The translations under genes and the position numbers were made by a program. The notes beneath the pieces were generated by a model that was not told the DNA's origin, did not search any database, and worked only from the letters and a program-made list of their open reading frames with translations. A stretch of DNA of 5,075 nucleotides, from assembly GCA_964367715.1 (NCBI GenBank), contig CAYIYO010000076.1, positions 1 to 5,075 of the forward strand, written 5' to 3'. Positions 1-5,075 of the stretch are shown here, piece after piece (positions within the stretch are counted from its first letter, which is position 1; each line of letters opens with the position of its first letter). This DNA comes from CAYIYO01 sp964367715. GTDB taxonomy: Bacteria > Chlamydiota > Chlamydiia > Chlamydiales > Criblamydiaceae.

Positions 1-697
1 TCACTTCCTCACTCAATACCCCTTCCCTCATCGTCCCCATACGGTCGGCAATCTTTCTTACCAAATGCATATTATGAGAGATAAATAGTAACGACAACCC
101 AAGTTTTTCTTTTAGAGCACACAAAAGCTCCACAATTTCCATCTGCAACGTCACATCCAGCGCTGTCAAAGGCTCATCGCATACAATAAACTTAGGTTCC
201 ACGGCCAACGCGCGGGCAATACACACGCGTTGTCGCTGGCCCCCACTCAACTGCTTAGGATACCGTCCTGCATACTCTTCCGGAGACAATCCCACCAGAT
301 TTAAAAAGTGATCTACTCTCTCTTTCCTCTCCTTTTTATTGCCGATGCCATGAATCTCCAATCCTTCACCAACTAGGCACTGAACATTCATTTGCGGATT
401 CAACGCACTATAGGGATCCTGGAAAATCAGCTGCATCTCTTGTCTTAAAGGAATTAGCTGTCTTGAAGATAAAGATGTGAGCGCATTTCCATTAAAATAA
501 ACACTCCCCGAAGACGGCCTGGGCAAACACAATAGAGCGCGTCCTAACGTCGACTTTCCACTCCCACTCGCTCCCACAAGGCCATAAATTTCTCCTTGGT
601 GGATACTGAGGCTCACATTTTTTAGTAGCGAACGAAGATCCCCCCCACTTCTAACCTGAACACAAAGATTTTTTGCTTCCAGAAGGGGAGTCTTCAT
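1..697 (-). CDS. oppF: Oligopeptide ABC transporter ATP-binding protein OppF (3' end missing)
   Basis: This is the second ATPase of the peptide importer; it would pair with OppD under the OppB/OppC channel and power import by ATP hydrolysis on the cytoplasmic side. I translated 232 codons from the ATG at 697 without a stop before the window edge. Visible motifs are Walker A GASGSGKST (residues 42-50, K48), Q-loop IFQDP (Q93), signature LSGGQRQR (150-157), Walker B IVCDEP (D174, E175), D-loop TALD and switch histidine H208. The run FQDPYSALNP is typical of the Opp/Dpp ATPase family. OppF proteins are usually about 310-330 residues, so perhaps the last quarter, including any HPY-type C-terminal segment, lies outside. 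The start overlaps the oppD stop as ATGA, and GGAG lies 7 nt upstream inside oppD, which fixes this start and implies coupled translation. A run of seven G (minus strand) falls near codon 18 without breaking the frame. The F rather than D assignment rests mainly on gene order and the second-ATPase position. Confidence 0.93.
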   Translation of the reverse strand, partial: MKTPLLEAKNLCVQVRSGGDLRSLLKNVSLSIHQGEIYGLVGASGSGKSTLGRALLCLPRPSSGSVYFNGNALTSLSSRQLIPLRQEMQLIFQDPYSALNPQMNVQCLVGEGLEIHGIGNKKERKERVDHFLNLVGLSPEEYAGRYPKQLSGGQRQRVCIARALAVEPKFIVCDEPLTALDVTLQMEIVELLCALKEKLGLSLLFISHNMHLVRKIADRMGTMREGVLSEEV

Positions 698-1482
698 GCC
701 AATGCTCCACTATAACGCGCGCTTTCCAATAGCTGCCGTGTATACGAATGCGTCGGATTTTCCAATAAACCCTTCACGGTTCCCTGCTCGACACACTCGC
801 CATTTTTCATCACAAGCACTTCATCACACATCTGCGCCACCACACCAAAATCATGGCTGATCAACAAAAGACTCATCCCCGTTTCTTGTTGTAAAGTCTT
901 TAGCAGGCTGAGAATCTCTTTCTGTATGGATTCATCAAGTGCAGTCGTAGGCTCATCTGCAATGATCAGCTGAGGAGAACATGCCATCGCAATCGCGATC
1001 ACAGCCCGCTGGCGCATCCCTCCGCTGTATTGAAACGGATACTCCCCATAACGCCTTTGGGCATCGTCAATGCCCAGCTTGCTCATCAGCTCAATCGTGC
1101 GCCGCTTTGCTTCAGCAGAAGAAACATGTTCATGTTGCAGAATTACCTCTAGAATCTGTTTTCCAACGGTCATCGTCGGATTCAACGCTGCCAACGCATC
1201 TTGAAAAATAAATCCAATTTTTTTTCCGCGGACCTTTTGCATCTCTTTTTCAGGAATTTCAATTAAATTGTTGTCGTTGAAAAAAGCCGCTCCTTGAATA
1301 GAAAAAGATCCTTTAGGCAAAAGTCGCAATAGGGCAAGAGCCAACGTACTTTTTCCCGATCCAGACTCTCCCACAATCCCCAACGTCTCTCCTTTTTTGA
1401 GGCAAAATGAAACGTTAGCCACTGCATTTTTCTTGTTTTTATAGGAGACATTCAATTGATTAACGGCGAGTATAGTCATCAC
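694..1482 (-). CDS. oppD: Oligopeptide ABC transporter ATP-binding protein OppD, short form
   Basis: This is the first ATPase of the importer, a cytoplasmic partner of OppF. Counting from the GTG at 1482 it has 262 residues. Motifs are Walker A GESGSGKST (38-46, K44), Q-loop FIFQDA (Q94), signature YSGGMRQR (152-159), Walker B IIADEP (D176, E177), D-loop TALD and switch histidine H210. YSGGM in place of LSGGQ is normal for OppD. The first codons are GTG-ATG; AGGA lies 5 nt from the ATG at 1479 but only 2 nt from the GTG, so I prefer 1479 (261 residues). Either start lies inside the end of oppC, overlapping it by 20-23 nt. Family members usually run to about 320-340 residues and carry a C-terminal extension after an HPYT motif. 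Here the motif reads THSYTRQLL and the protein ends 14 residues after the tyrosine. The oppF ATG overlaps the TGA stop, so the extension has no room and is truly absent rather than frameshifted away. Confidence 0.95.
   Translation of the reverse strand: MMTILAVNQLNVSYKNKKNAVANVSFCLKKGETLGIVGESGSGKSTLALALLRLLPKGSFSIQGAAFFNDNNLIEIPEKEMQKVRGKKIGFIFQDALAALNPTMTVGKQILEVILQHEHVSSAEAKRRTIELMSKLGIDDAQRRYGEYPFQYSGGMRQRAVIAIAMACSPQLIIADEPTTALDESIQKEILSLLKTLQQETGMSLLLISHDFGVVAQMCDEVLVMKNGECVEQGTVKGLLENPTHSYTRQLLESARYSGALA
705..708 (-). promoter_or_regulatory. Ribosome binding site of oppF (GGAG)
   Basis: GGAG near the end of oppD is 7 nt upstream of the oppF ATG, which overlaps the oppD stop as ATGA. 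Confidence 0.65.
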
Positions 1483-2278
1483 TTTCCTGCTTTATCCCTT
1501 CTCCAATCATATTAAAGGCGAGCATGGTCACACTAATCACAGCCAAAGGAAACAGCGCACGCCAGGGATAATACTCCAAAGCAGGGAGTCCATCACTGGC
1601 CATCGACCCCAAGCTCGCTATCGGTGCCCGTACTCCAAGTCCCAAAAAGCTTAAAAATGCCTCAGTAAAGATCGCCGTAGGAATGGTCAAGGTCAGCGTA
1701 GTCAGAATAGGAACGGTCGCATTAGGCAATAAATGCTTAAAAAGAATACGCCCCTTACTCGCTCCCAGGCCCTGTGCCGCCAGCACATACTCCTGCTCTT
1801 TAAGCTGTAAAAGCTGACCACGGACAATACGTGCCATTGTGATCCATCCCGTGACCGTCAACGCCAGAATCATGGTGAACAGTCCCTGATCCAACACAAC
1901 CATCAACAGGATGACAATCAGCAAGTAGGGGAGGGCATAGAGGATATCCGCGACGCGCATTAACACTTCGTCCACACTGCGTCCAAAAAGCGCAGCAACT
2001 CCTCCCCACACCATCCCAATGCATAGGTCGATAAAGGCAGCAGTAACCCCTATAAACAATGAAATACGCGCCCCTTTCCACGTCCTCGCAAAGAGGTCAC
2101 GCCCCAAATCATCACTGCCAAACCAAAACTCCCACGAAGGGGCGCGGTTGTTCAAAGCAAGCTGTATCGCGTCCGATTCATATGCAGACAATGAAGGGCC
2201 GATTACCGCCAGCAGCAAAATAATTCCTAGGATCCCCAGCCCATAACAGCCCTTTTTAGTCACATACAGCCGCTGCAT
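1460..2278 (-). CDS. oppC: Oligopeptide ABC transporter permease OppC
   Basis: This is one of the two inner-membrane permeases; with OppB it would form the translocation path for peptides released by OppA. The 272-residue protein has a first membrane helix at about 11-33, an external loop with the family hallmark FGSDDLGRD (53-61), then about five further hydrophobic helices within 75-258. The BPD_transp_1 coupling loop (EAA-type) is seen as EYVLAAQGLGASKG (163-176) followed by HLLPN, and the conserved LSFLGLG is at 209-215. The start is firm: the ATG abuts the oppB TAA with no spacer, and GAGGAG lies 6 nt upstream within the last oppB codons. The C-terminus (MIGEGIKQESDDYTRR) diverges from the common LLGDGLRDALDPR ending, and its last codons overlap the oppD start. 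Family and role are clear; the exact peptide range is unknown. Confidence 0.96.
   Translation of the reverse strand: MQRLYVTKKGCYGLGILGIILLLAVIGPSLSAYESDAIQLALNNRAPSWEFWFGSDDLGRDLFARTWKGARISLFIGVTAAFIDLCIGMVWGGVAALFGRSVDEVLMRVADILYALPYLLIVILLMVVLDQGLFTMILALTVTGWITMARIVRGQLLQLKEQEYVLAAQGLGASKGRILFKHLLPNATVPILTTLTLTIPTAIFTEAFLSFLGLGVRAPIASLGSMASDGLPALEYYPWRALFPLAVISVTMLAFNMIGEGIKQESDDYTRR
1485..1488 (-). promoter_or_regulatory. Ribosome binding site of oppD (AGGA), bearing on its start
   Basis: AGGA inside the oppC coding region is followed by AA, then GTG, then ATG. The spacing of 5 nt to the ATG at 1479 is better than 2 nt to the GTG at 1482. Confidence 0.55.
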
Positions 2279-3208
2279 TTAGCACTCCTCACGGCATAAT
2301 CGTGGATCCAACCACCGACACAAAAGGTCCATCACAAAAATAGACCCCAATAAAAGAAGGCTATAAAAAAAGGTGAGTGCCATGATCATCGCATAATCAC
2401 GATTCATCACGCCCTGCACAAACCACTGCCCTAACCCCGGAATAGCAAAAATTTTTTCAATCACAAAGCTGCCCACAAGAATACCCGCCAGCAACTGTCC
2501 AAAATATCCCATCAAAGGCAATAACGCATTCTTTAATACATGCCGCCGCATAATCGTCCACTCCGACAACCCTTTTGCGCGCGCTGTCTTGATATAGGGC
2601 TCTTCAAGGATCTCTATTATCTTTCCTCGTGCCAGCCGCGCAATAAAAGCCGTAGGCAACGCACTCAAAGATAAGGCGGGAAGGATAGTATGCGAAAAGG
2701 TTCCCCATCGTCCCACAGGCAACACCTCCCACTCCACCGCCAACAAATGCTGCAAAAAAACAGCAATCGCAAAATTCGGCAACGAAATGCATAAGGTAGT
2801 GAGCGCCATCGTCAACGCATCCACTCCCCGCCCACGGTACATCGCCCCCAAAATCCCCAAACTTAATCCCATGCTAACAGAAAAAATAAATGCCTCCACT
2901 CCCAACACCATTGAAATGGGAAAGCCCTCTGCAATCATCGAATTAATCGAACGGTCCTTATATTTAAACGACGGTCCAAAGTCAAAGGTCGCCAACGCAG
3001 CCAAATAACGCACATATTGCTCTTTTAAAGGATCGTCCAATCCATAATGCTGGCGTAATGCGCGATGAATTTCCGGCGGCAACGCCTGCTCCTCGTTAAA
3101 AGGATCGCCTGGAATAGTTTTCATCATTACAAAGGTTAACGTCGCGATCAAAAATAAGGTGAAACAAGTAATCGCTATTTTTTTAAAAAGATAGCGGGTC
3201 ACGATCAC
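2279..3208 (-). CDS. oppB: Oligopeptide ABC transporter permease OppB
   Basis: This is the partner permease of OppC in the inner membrane. At 309 residues it has the usual OppB length of about 306-310. It shows an N-terminal helix (about 10-28), the conserved IPGDPF (32-37), and a periplasmic stretch with HYGLDDPLKEQYVRYL typical of the family. Five more helices follow at about 99-121, 133-155, 172-192, 230-252 and 277-297. The EAA-type coupling loop is EEPYIKTARAKGLS (202-215) followed by RRHVLKNALLP, and the C-terminus has LDPRL. The start is a GTG. The GTG at 3208 overlaps the oppA stop as GTGA, but GAGGAG (3215-3210) is only 1 nt from it and 7 nt from a second GTG at 3202. The second would give a protein beginning TRYLFKK, two residues shorter, and is perhaps the true start. 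Tight spacing to oppA and oppC implies one mRNA. Confidence 0.96.
   Translation of the reverse strand: MIVTRYLFKKIAITCFTLFLIATLTFVMMKTIPGDPFNEEQALPPEIHRALRQHYGLDDPLKEQYVRYLAALATFDFGPSFKYKDRSINSMIAEGFPISMVLGVEAFIFSVSMGLSLGILGAMYRGRGVDALTMALTTLCISLPNFAIAVFLQHLLAVEWEVLPVGRWGTFSHTILPALSLSALPTAFIARLARGKIIEILEEPYIKTARAKGLSEWTIMRRHVLKNALLPLMGYFGQLLAGILVGSFVIEKIFAIPGLGQWFVQGVMNRDYAMIMALTFFYSLLLLGSIFVMDLLCRWLDPRLCREEC
2285..2290 (-). promoter_or_regulatory. Ribosome binding site of oppC (GAGGAG)
   Basis: GAGGAG within the last codons of oppB stands 6 nt before the oppC ATG. Because oppB stop and oppC start touch (TAAATG), ribosomes finishing oppB can re-initiate here. Confidence 0.75.
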
Positions 3209-4785
3209 TCTCCTCGATAGGCATGACGAAAGTCCAAATAGCCGAGCTCAGAAAAATAGACGCCTTTCACATCGCTTTTCTTCACATAATTAAAGGACAC
3301 ATGAAATAATGGCAGCACAGGAACATTTTCCATCAATAAATGCTCTGCCTTCCCCAACAAAGTCAAGCGCTCGACTCTATCCCGCACTTTCATCGAAGCA
3401 CTCAACAGCTCCCTAAAGTCTGCACTTTCCCAACGGGTCATATTCGTTCCGTTTTCTTTCGATTTAAAGACCTCAAGAAAATTGATCGGATCCTTAATAT
3501 CGCCTACCCACGATCCAATTCCAATCTGATAGTTCTTCTGCCGCATGCGATCAAAATAGACATGGGATTCACATGGTTCCAAACGGACTTCGATTCCAAA
3601 TGCTTTAATCCACTGCTGTTGAAGTGTTTGCGCAATTTTATGATTACGGTCAGTCGCAGAATAACAAAAAGAAATCGCAGGCATATCATCTTTCGACAAC
3701 TCCGCCTCTTTTAAAGCATTCTGAAAATTTGTCCACGCAGCAGGAACATCATTGTCCTCAAAATAGGGACGCGCGCGCGGAAGTAAGCTTAAAGGAACAA
3801 TACCCGTTGCAGGGGTATGGGATCCCTTAATGACGTAATCAACCAACCCCTGGCGATCAATCGCCAAATTAAAGGCTTTACGCATCTTCACCTGATCAAA
3901 GGGGGGCTTCTCAGTATTAATCACCAACCACGTCGTGGCTGCCGCCGGAGCAAACACAAGCTTTCCATCCATCTTTAGCGTGGCAATAGCATCCGGAGGA
4001 ATAAAGCTCATTGGTGATCCGACCCATTCAACGCCCCCCTTCTGAAAGATCTTTAACGCGGTATTGTCATCCATCACCGCCAACGTGATGCGGTCAAGTT
4101 TCACTTGGCTCGCATTCCAAAAGTGTGGATTCTTCACGACGGAAAATTCTTTTCCCATTTGGACATGATCAAACTTGAAAGGGCCATTGCTGACCATCGA
4201 CCCCCTATCTTTTGCCTCGGCCCAATGACGGCTCACCGGAGCATAAAAATGCGTAGTAGTTAACTCAATAAAGTAAGGGGTTGGCTGGACCAATTCTACC
4301 ACAAGGGTTTTTGGATCCACGGCTTTGATGCCGACAGCATCAAGAGTCCCTTTGCCTTCCTTGGCTGCCTGCGCGCCTTTAATCACAAAGAGCTGATACG
4401 CATTCGGGGCGGGAAATTTTGGATTCAACACGCTCTTCCACGTGTATTCGAAATCCTCTGCGGTGAGGGGAGTCCCATCCGACCACGCGCTTTCCTTTAA
4501 ATGAAAAGTATAGGTCAACCCATCCTCAGAAATACTCACGTTCTTCGCAACGCCAGGCATGATCTCACCATACGCATTCACATACATCAACCCTTCAAAC
4601 AGCATATGAACGACATTGGTCGAAAGGGTATTATGCATCAAACGCGGATCCATCGTCTGCACATCAGCACTCACTGCAACAGTGAGCTGCTGCTCAGTCT
4701 CTTTAGGATTTGGCTTGTCTTTAGAAGAAGAATTACAGGAAGAAAATAGGAATAAAAAAAGAAAAGCGAATGGTAGTATATTCAT
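3205..4785 (-). CDS. oppA: Peptide-binding lipoprotein OppA (SBP_bac_5 family)
   Basis: This is the substrate-binding subunit: it would capture peptides outside the inner membrane and deliver them to OppB/OppC. The 526-residue precursor begins with a hydrophobic stretch and a lipobox FSSC, with C17 the predicted lipidated residue, followed by a Ser/Lys/Pro-rich linker to about residue 33. Family hallmarks follow: DPRL near 46-49, LFEGL (62-66), DGLTYTFHLK then WSDGTPLTAEDFEYTWK (88-117), NGPFKF (200-205), NPHFW (219-223), and MRKAFNLAIDR with PATGIVP (301-331). The total length suits an Opp/Dpp binding protein (about 500-550). The ATG at 4785 is the only usable start: the frame upstream has no ATG, GTG or TTG before a TAA. 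AGGA lies 4 nt before it. Oddly, the n-region MNILPF has no Lys or Arg. It heads the operon and its stop meets the oppB start. Ligand (oligopeptide, dipeptide or murein peptide) cannot be told from sequence alone. Confidence 0.96.
   Translation of the reverse strand: MNILPFAFLFLFLFSSCNSSSKDKPNPKETEQQLTVAVSADVQTMDPRLMHNTLSTNVVHMLFEGLMYVNAYGEIMPGVAKNVSISEDGLTYTFHLKESAWSDGTPLTAEDFEYTWKSVLNPKFPAPNAYQLFVIKGAQAAKEGKGTLDAVGIKAVDPKTLVVELVQPTPYFIELTTTHFYAPVSRHWAEAKDRGSMVSNGPFKFDHVQMGKEFSVVKNPHFWNASQVKLDRITLAVMDDNTALKIFQKGGVEWVGSPMSFIPPDAIATLKMDGKLVFAPAAATTWLVINTEKPPFDQVKMRKAFNLAIDRQGLVDYVIKGSHTPATGIVPLSLLPRARPYFEDNDVPAAWTNFQNALKEAELSKDDMPAISFCYSATDRNHKIAQTLQQQWIKAFGIEVRLEPCESHVYFDRMRQKNYQIGIGSWVGDIKDPINFLEVFKSKENGTNMTRWESADFRELLSASMKVRDRVERLTLLGKAEHLLMENVPVLPLFHVSFNYVKKSDVKGVYFSELGYLDFRHAYRGE
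3210..3215 (-). promoter_or_regulatory. Ribosome binding site of oppB (GAGGAG), bearing on its start
   Basis: GAGGAG lies at the very end of oppA. It is 1 nt from the GTG at 3208, too close for good initiation, and 7 nt from the in-frame GTG at 3202, which is ideal. This favours 3202 as the working start. Confidence 0.7.
4735..4785 (-). other. Lipoprotein signal peptide of OppA with lipobox cysteine
   Basis: Residues 1-17 are almost wholly hydrophobic (Phe/Leu-rich, residues 4-14) and end in FSSC, which fits a signal peptidase II lipobox; C17 would be diacylated and become the mature N-terminus. The tail NSSSKDKPNP looks like the flexible tether of binding lipoproteins. Missing is the usual Lys/Arg in the first residues. 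No alternative upstream start exists to supply one. Asn at position +2 after Cys gives no clear sorting signal outside Enterobacteria. Confidence 0.75.
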
Positions 4786-4789
4786 TATG

Positions 4790-4793
4790 TCCT
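4790..4793 (-). promoter_or_regulatory. Ribosome binding site of oppA (AGGA)
   Basis: AGGA is separated by four bases (CATA) from the oppA ATG, a slightly short spacing. It directly follows CCTCC on the same strand, an anti-Shine-Dalgarno-like run; adjacency makes pairing between the two impossible. Confidence 0.55.
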
Positions 4794-4865
4794 GGAGGTA
4801 ACGGTGCGAAAATCGTTTCTCAGGGTAGTCGATCGCTAATAATTAAAAAAGTATTTTCGATATTT

Positions 4866-4925
4866 TTGTGTATACCGTTCGCAGCCGAAAAACCAAATTT
4901 TCAATCACGAACGGTATATACACAA
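4866..4925. repeat. Second inverted repeat overlapping the long palindrome
   Basis: The arm 4866-4881 (TTGTGTATACCGTTCG) pairs with 4908-4925 over 16 positions, with a 2-nt bulge (4916-4917) and a 26-nt loop. Its right arm shares 4916-4925 with the left arm of the long palindrome, so full formation of one excludes the other. The TTGTGTATA unit is present directly at 4866-4874 and 5004-5012 and inverted at about 4917-4925, so the two repeats look related by duplication. Confidence 0.75.
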
Positions 4926-5013
4926 GTGAAATCAAGAATCGGTTTTTAAGCGATGTAAATCCCGGGGCTTTGACATGCTTAAAAAGCCAATTCTTGATTT
5001 CACTTGTGTATAT
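4916..5013. repeat. Long near-perfect inverted repeat (palindrome, about 98 bp)
   Basis: The arm 4916-4947 pairs with 4982-5013. The outer 24 positions (4916-4939 with 4990-5013) pair without a mismatch; inward there is one mismatch (4940/4989) and one G-T pair (4943/4986). The pairing goes on weakly inside: TAAGC 4947-4951 with GCTTA 4977-4981, and ATGT 4953-4956 with ACAT 4973-4976, leaving a loop of about 16 nt that holds CCCGGG. As DNA it could extrude as a cruciform; as RNA it would be a long hairpin. It is too long and too AT-rich for a usual terminator and has no flanking T run. It could be a foldback/MITE-like repeat or a structured leader. Confidence 0.85.
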
Positions 5014-5041
5014 TATAAGCGGGTTCGAAACAGTTTGTATA
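5012..5041 (-). promoter_or_regulatory. Possible sigma70-type promoter for the opp operon
   Basis: On the minus strand a perfect -10 hexamer TATAAT (5017-5012) is preceded, after 18 nt, by TATACA (5041-5036), which matches 4 of 6 bases of the -35 consensus. Initiation would be expected near 5005, giving a leader of about 220 nt that contains both inverted repeats. The region is AT-rich, so a chance match is quite possible. A weaker candidate closer to oppA is TTGGTT, 16 nt, TATACA, with its -10 at 4874-4869. Confidence 0.3.
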
Positions 5042-5051
5042 AATCTATACA
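5036..5051. repeat. Short palindrome overlapping the putative -35
   Basis: TGTATA and TATACA are separated by AATC. One arm is exactly the putative -35 hexamer on the minus strand. Such a site could be an operator, but six-base arms made of A/T are common by chance in this region. Confidence 0.3.
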
Positions 5052-5075
5052 TATCTGATACTATCTATTCAAATG

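Larger units (their letters stand above)
4786..5075. other. AT-rich intergenic leader region upstream of oppA
   Basis: These 290 bases contain no convincing gene. They are visibly richer in A and T than the operon and are dominated by two overlapping inverted repeats (4866-4925 and 4916-5013), a possible minus-strand promoter near 5012-5041 and a small palindrome at 5036-5051. The part next to oppA (4786-4865) shows only short A/T runs and a GCGATCG-type mini-palindrome near 4829-4836. No intrinsic terminator is seen: neither hairpin is followed directly by a T run on either strand. The minus-strand frame 5052-4843 is open for 69 codons but looks accidental. Confidence 0.7.

Noticed and set aside
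3340..3830. Plus-strand open frames opposite oppA
   Set aside because: They are shadows of the well-supported oppA frame and show no family motifs.
4794..4839. GGAGG followed by GTG at 4804 on the plus strand as a small gene start
   Set aside because: The frame ends after 11 codons; the neighbouring ATG at 4788 ends after four.
4970..4998. Perfect TTGACA on the plus strand as a -35 element
   Set aside because: The hexamer 17 nt downstream is CTTGAT (3 of 6), it lies in the palindrome's inner part, and no plus-strand gene is visible before the window ends.
4868..5013. Rho-independent terminator for a gene beyond the right edge
   Set aside because: Neither hairpin is GC-rich or followed directly by a T run on either strand.
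5019..5035. GGGTTCGAAA resembling the T-arm of a tRNA
   Set aside because: The flanking five bases do not pair on either strand and there is no acceptor, anticodon or D-arm nearby.
4843..5052. Minus-strand open frame of 69 codons starting MYRFIQT across the palindromes
   Set aside because: It has no ribosome binding site, resembles no family I know, and runs through both arms of the palindrome in AT-rich DNA; its openness is best seen as chance.

Overview
The window is almost filled by one minus-strand operon for an oligopeptide/dipeptide ABC importer, read right to left: oppA (lipoprotein substrate-binding protein), oppB and oppC (membrane permeases), oppD (ATPase) and oppF (second ATPase, cut by the left edge). 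All five reading frames look intact up to the edge. The junctions are very tight: a 4-nt overlap or 2-nt gap at A/B depending on the start chosen, 0 nt at B/C, about 20 nt overlap at C/D, and an ATGA overlap at D/F. Shine-Dalgarno motifs lie inside the preceding gene, so the genes are probably transcribed as one mRNA and translationally coupled.

The five proteins form a textbook machine. OppA would be anchored to the outer face of the inner (cytoplasmic) membrane and capture peptides. OppB and OppC form the channel, and OppD and OppF hydrolyse ATP on the cytoplasmic side. Both ATPases keep Walker A, Q-loop, signature, Walker B and switch histidine. OppD is short and lacks the usual C-terminal extension after its (altered) HPY-like motif.

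The sequence suggests a bacterium that lives on imported peptides. The style of OppA (a W-V-G-S-P-x-S stretch followed by I-P-x-D-A) and the compact ATPase remind me of Chlamydiota, perhaps an environmental (Parachlamydia-like) member. This is an impression from memory, not a search result.

The right end (about 4786-5075) is AT-rich and holds no convincing gene. It is the most unusual part: a long, nearly perfect palindrome (4916-5013, arms of 32 nt with 24 uninterrupted pairs) overlaps a second inverted repeat (4866-4925), so the two hairpins share 10 nt and cannot both form fully. A possible minus-strand promoter sits at the outer edge of the palindrome, which would put both hairpins in the oppA leader RNA. 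The alternative is a small foldback (MITE-like) repeat inserted upstream of the operon. I see no wholly new system here. The palindromic leader is the feature most worth checking.
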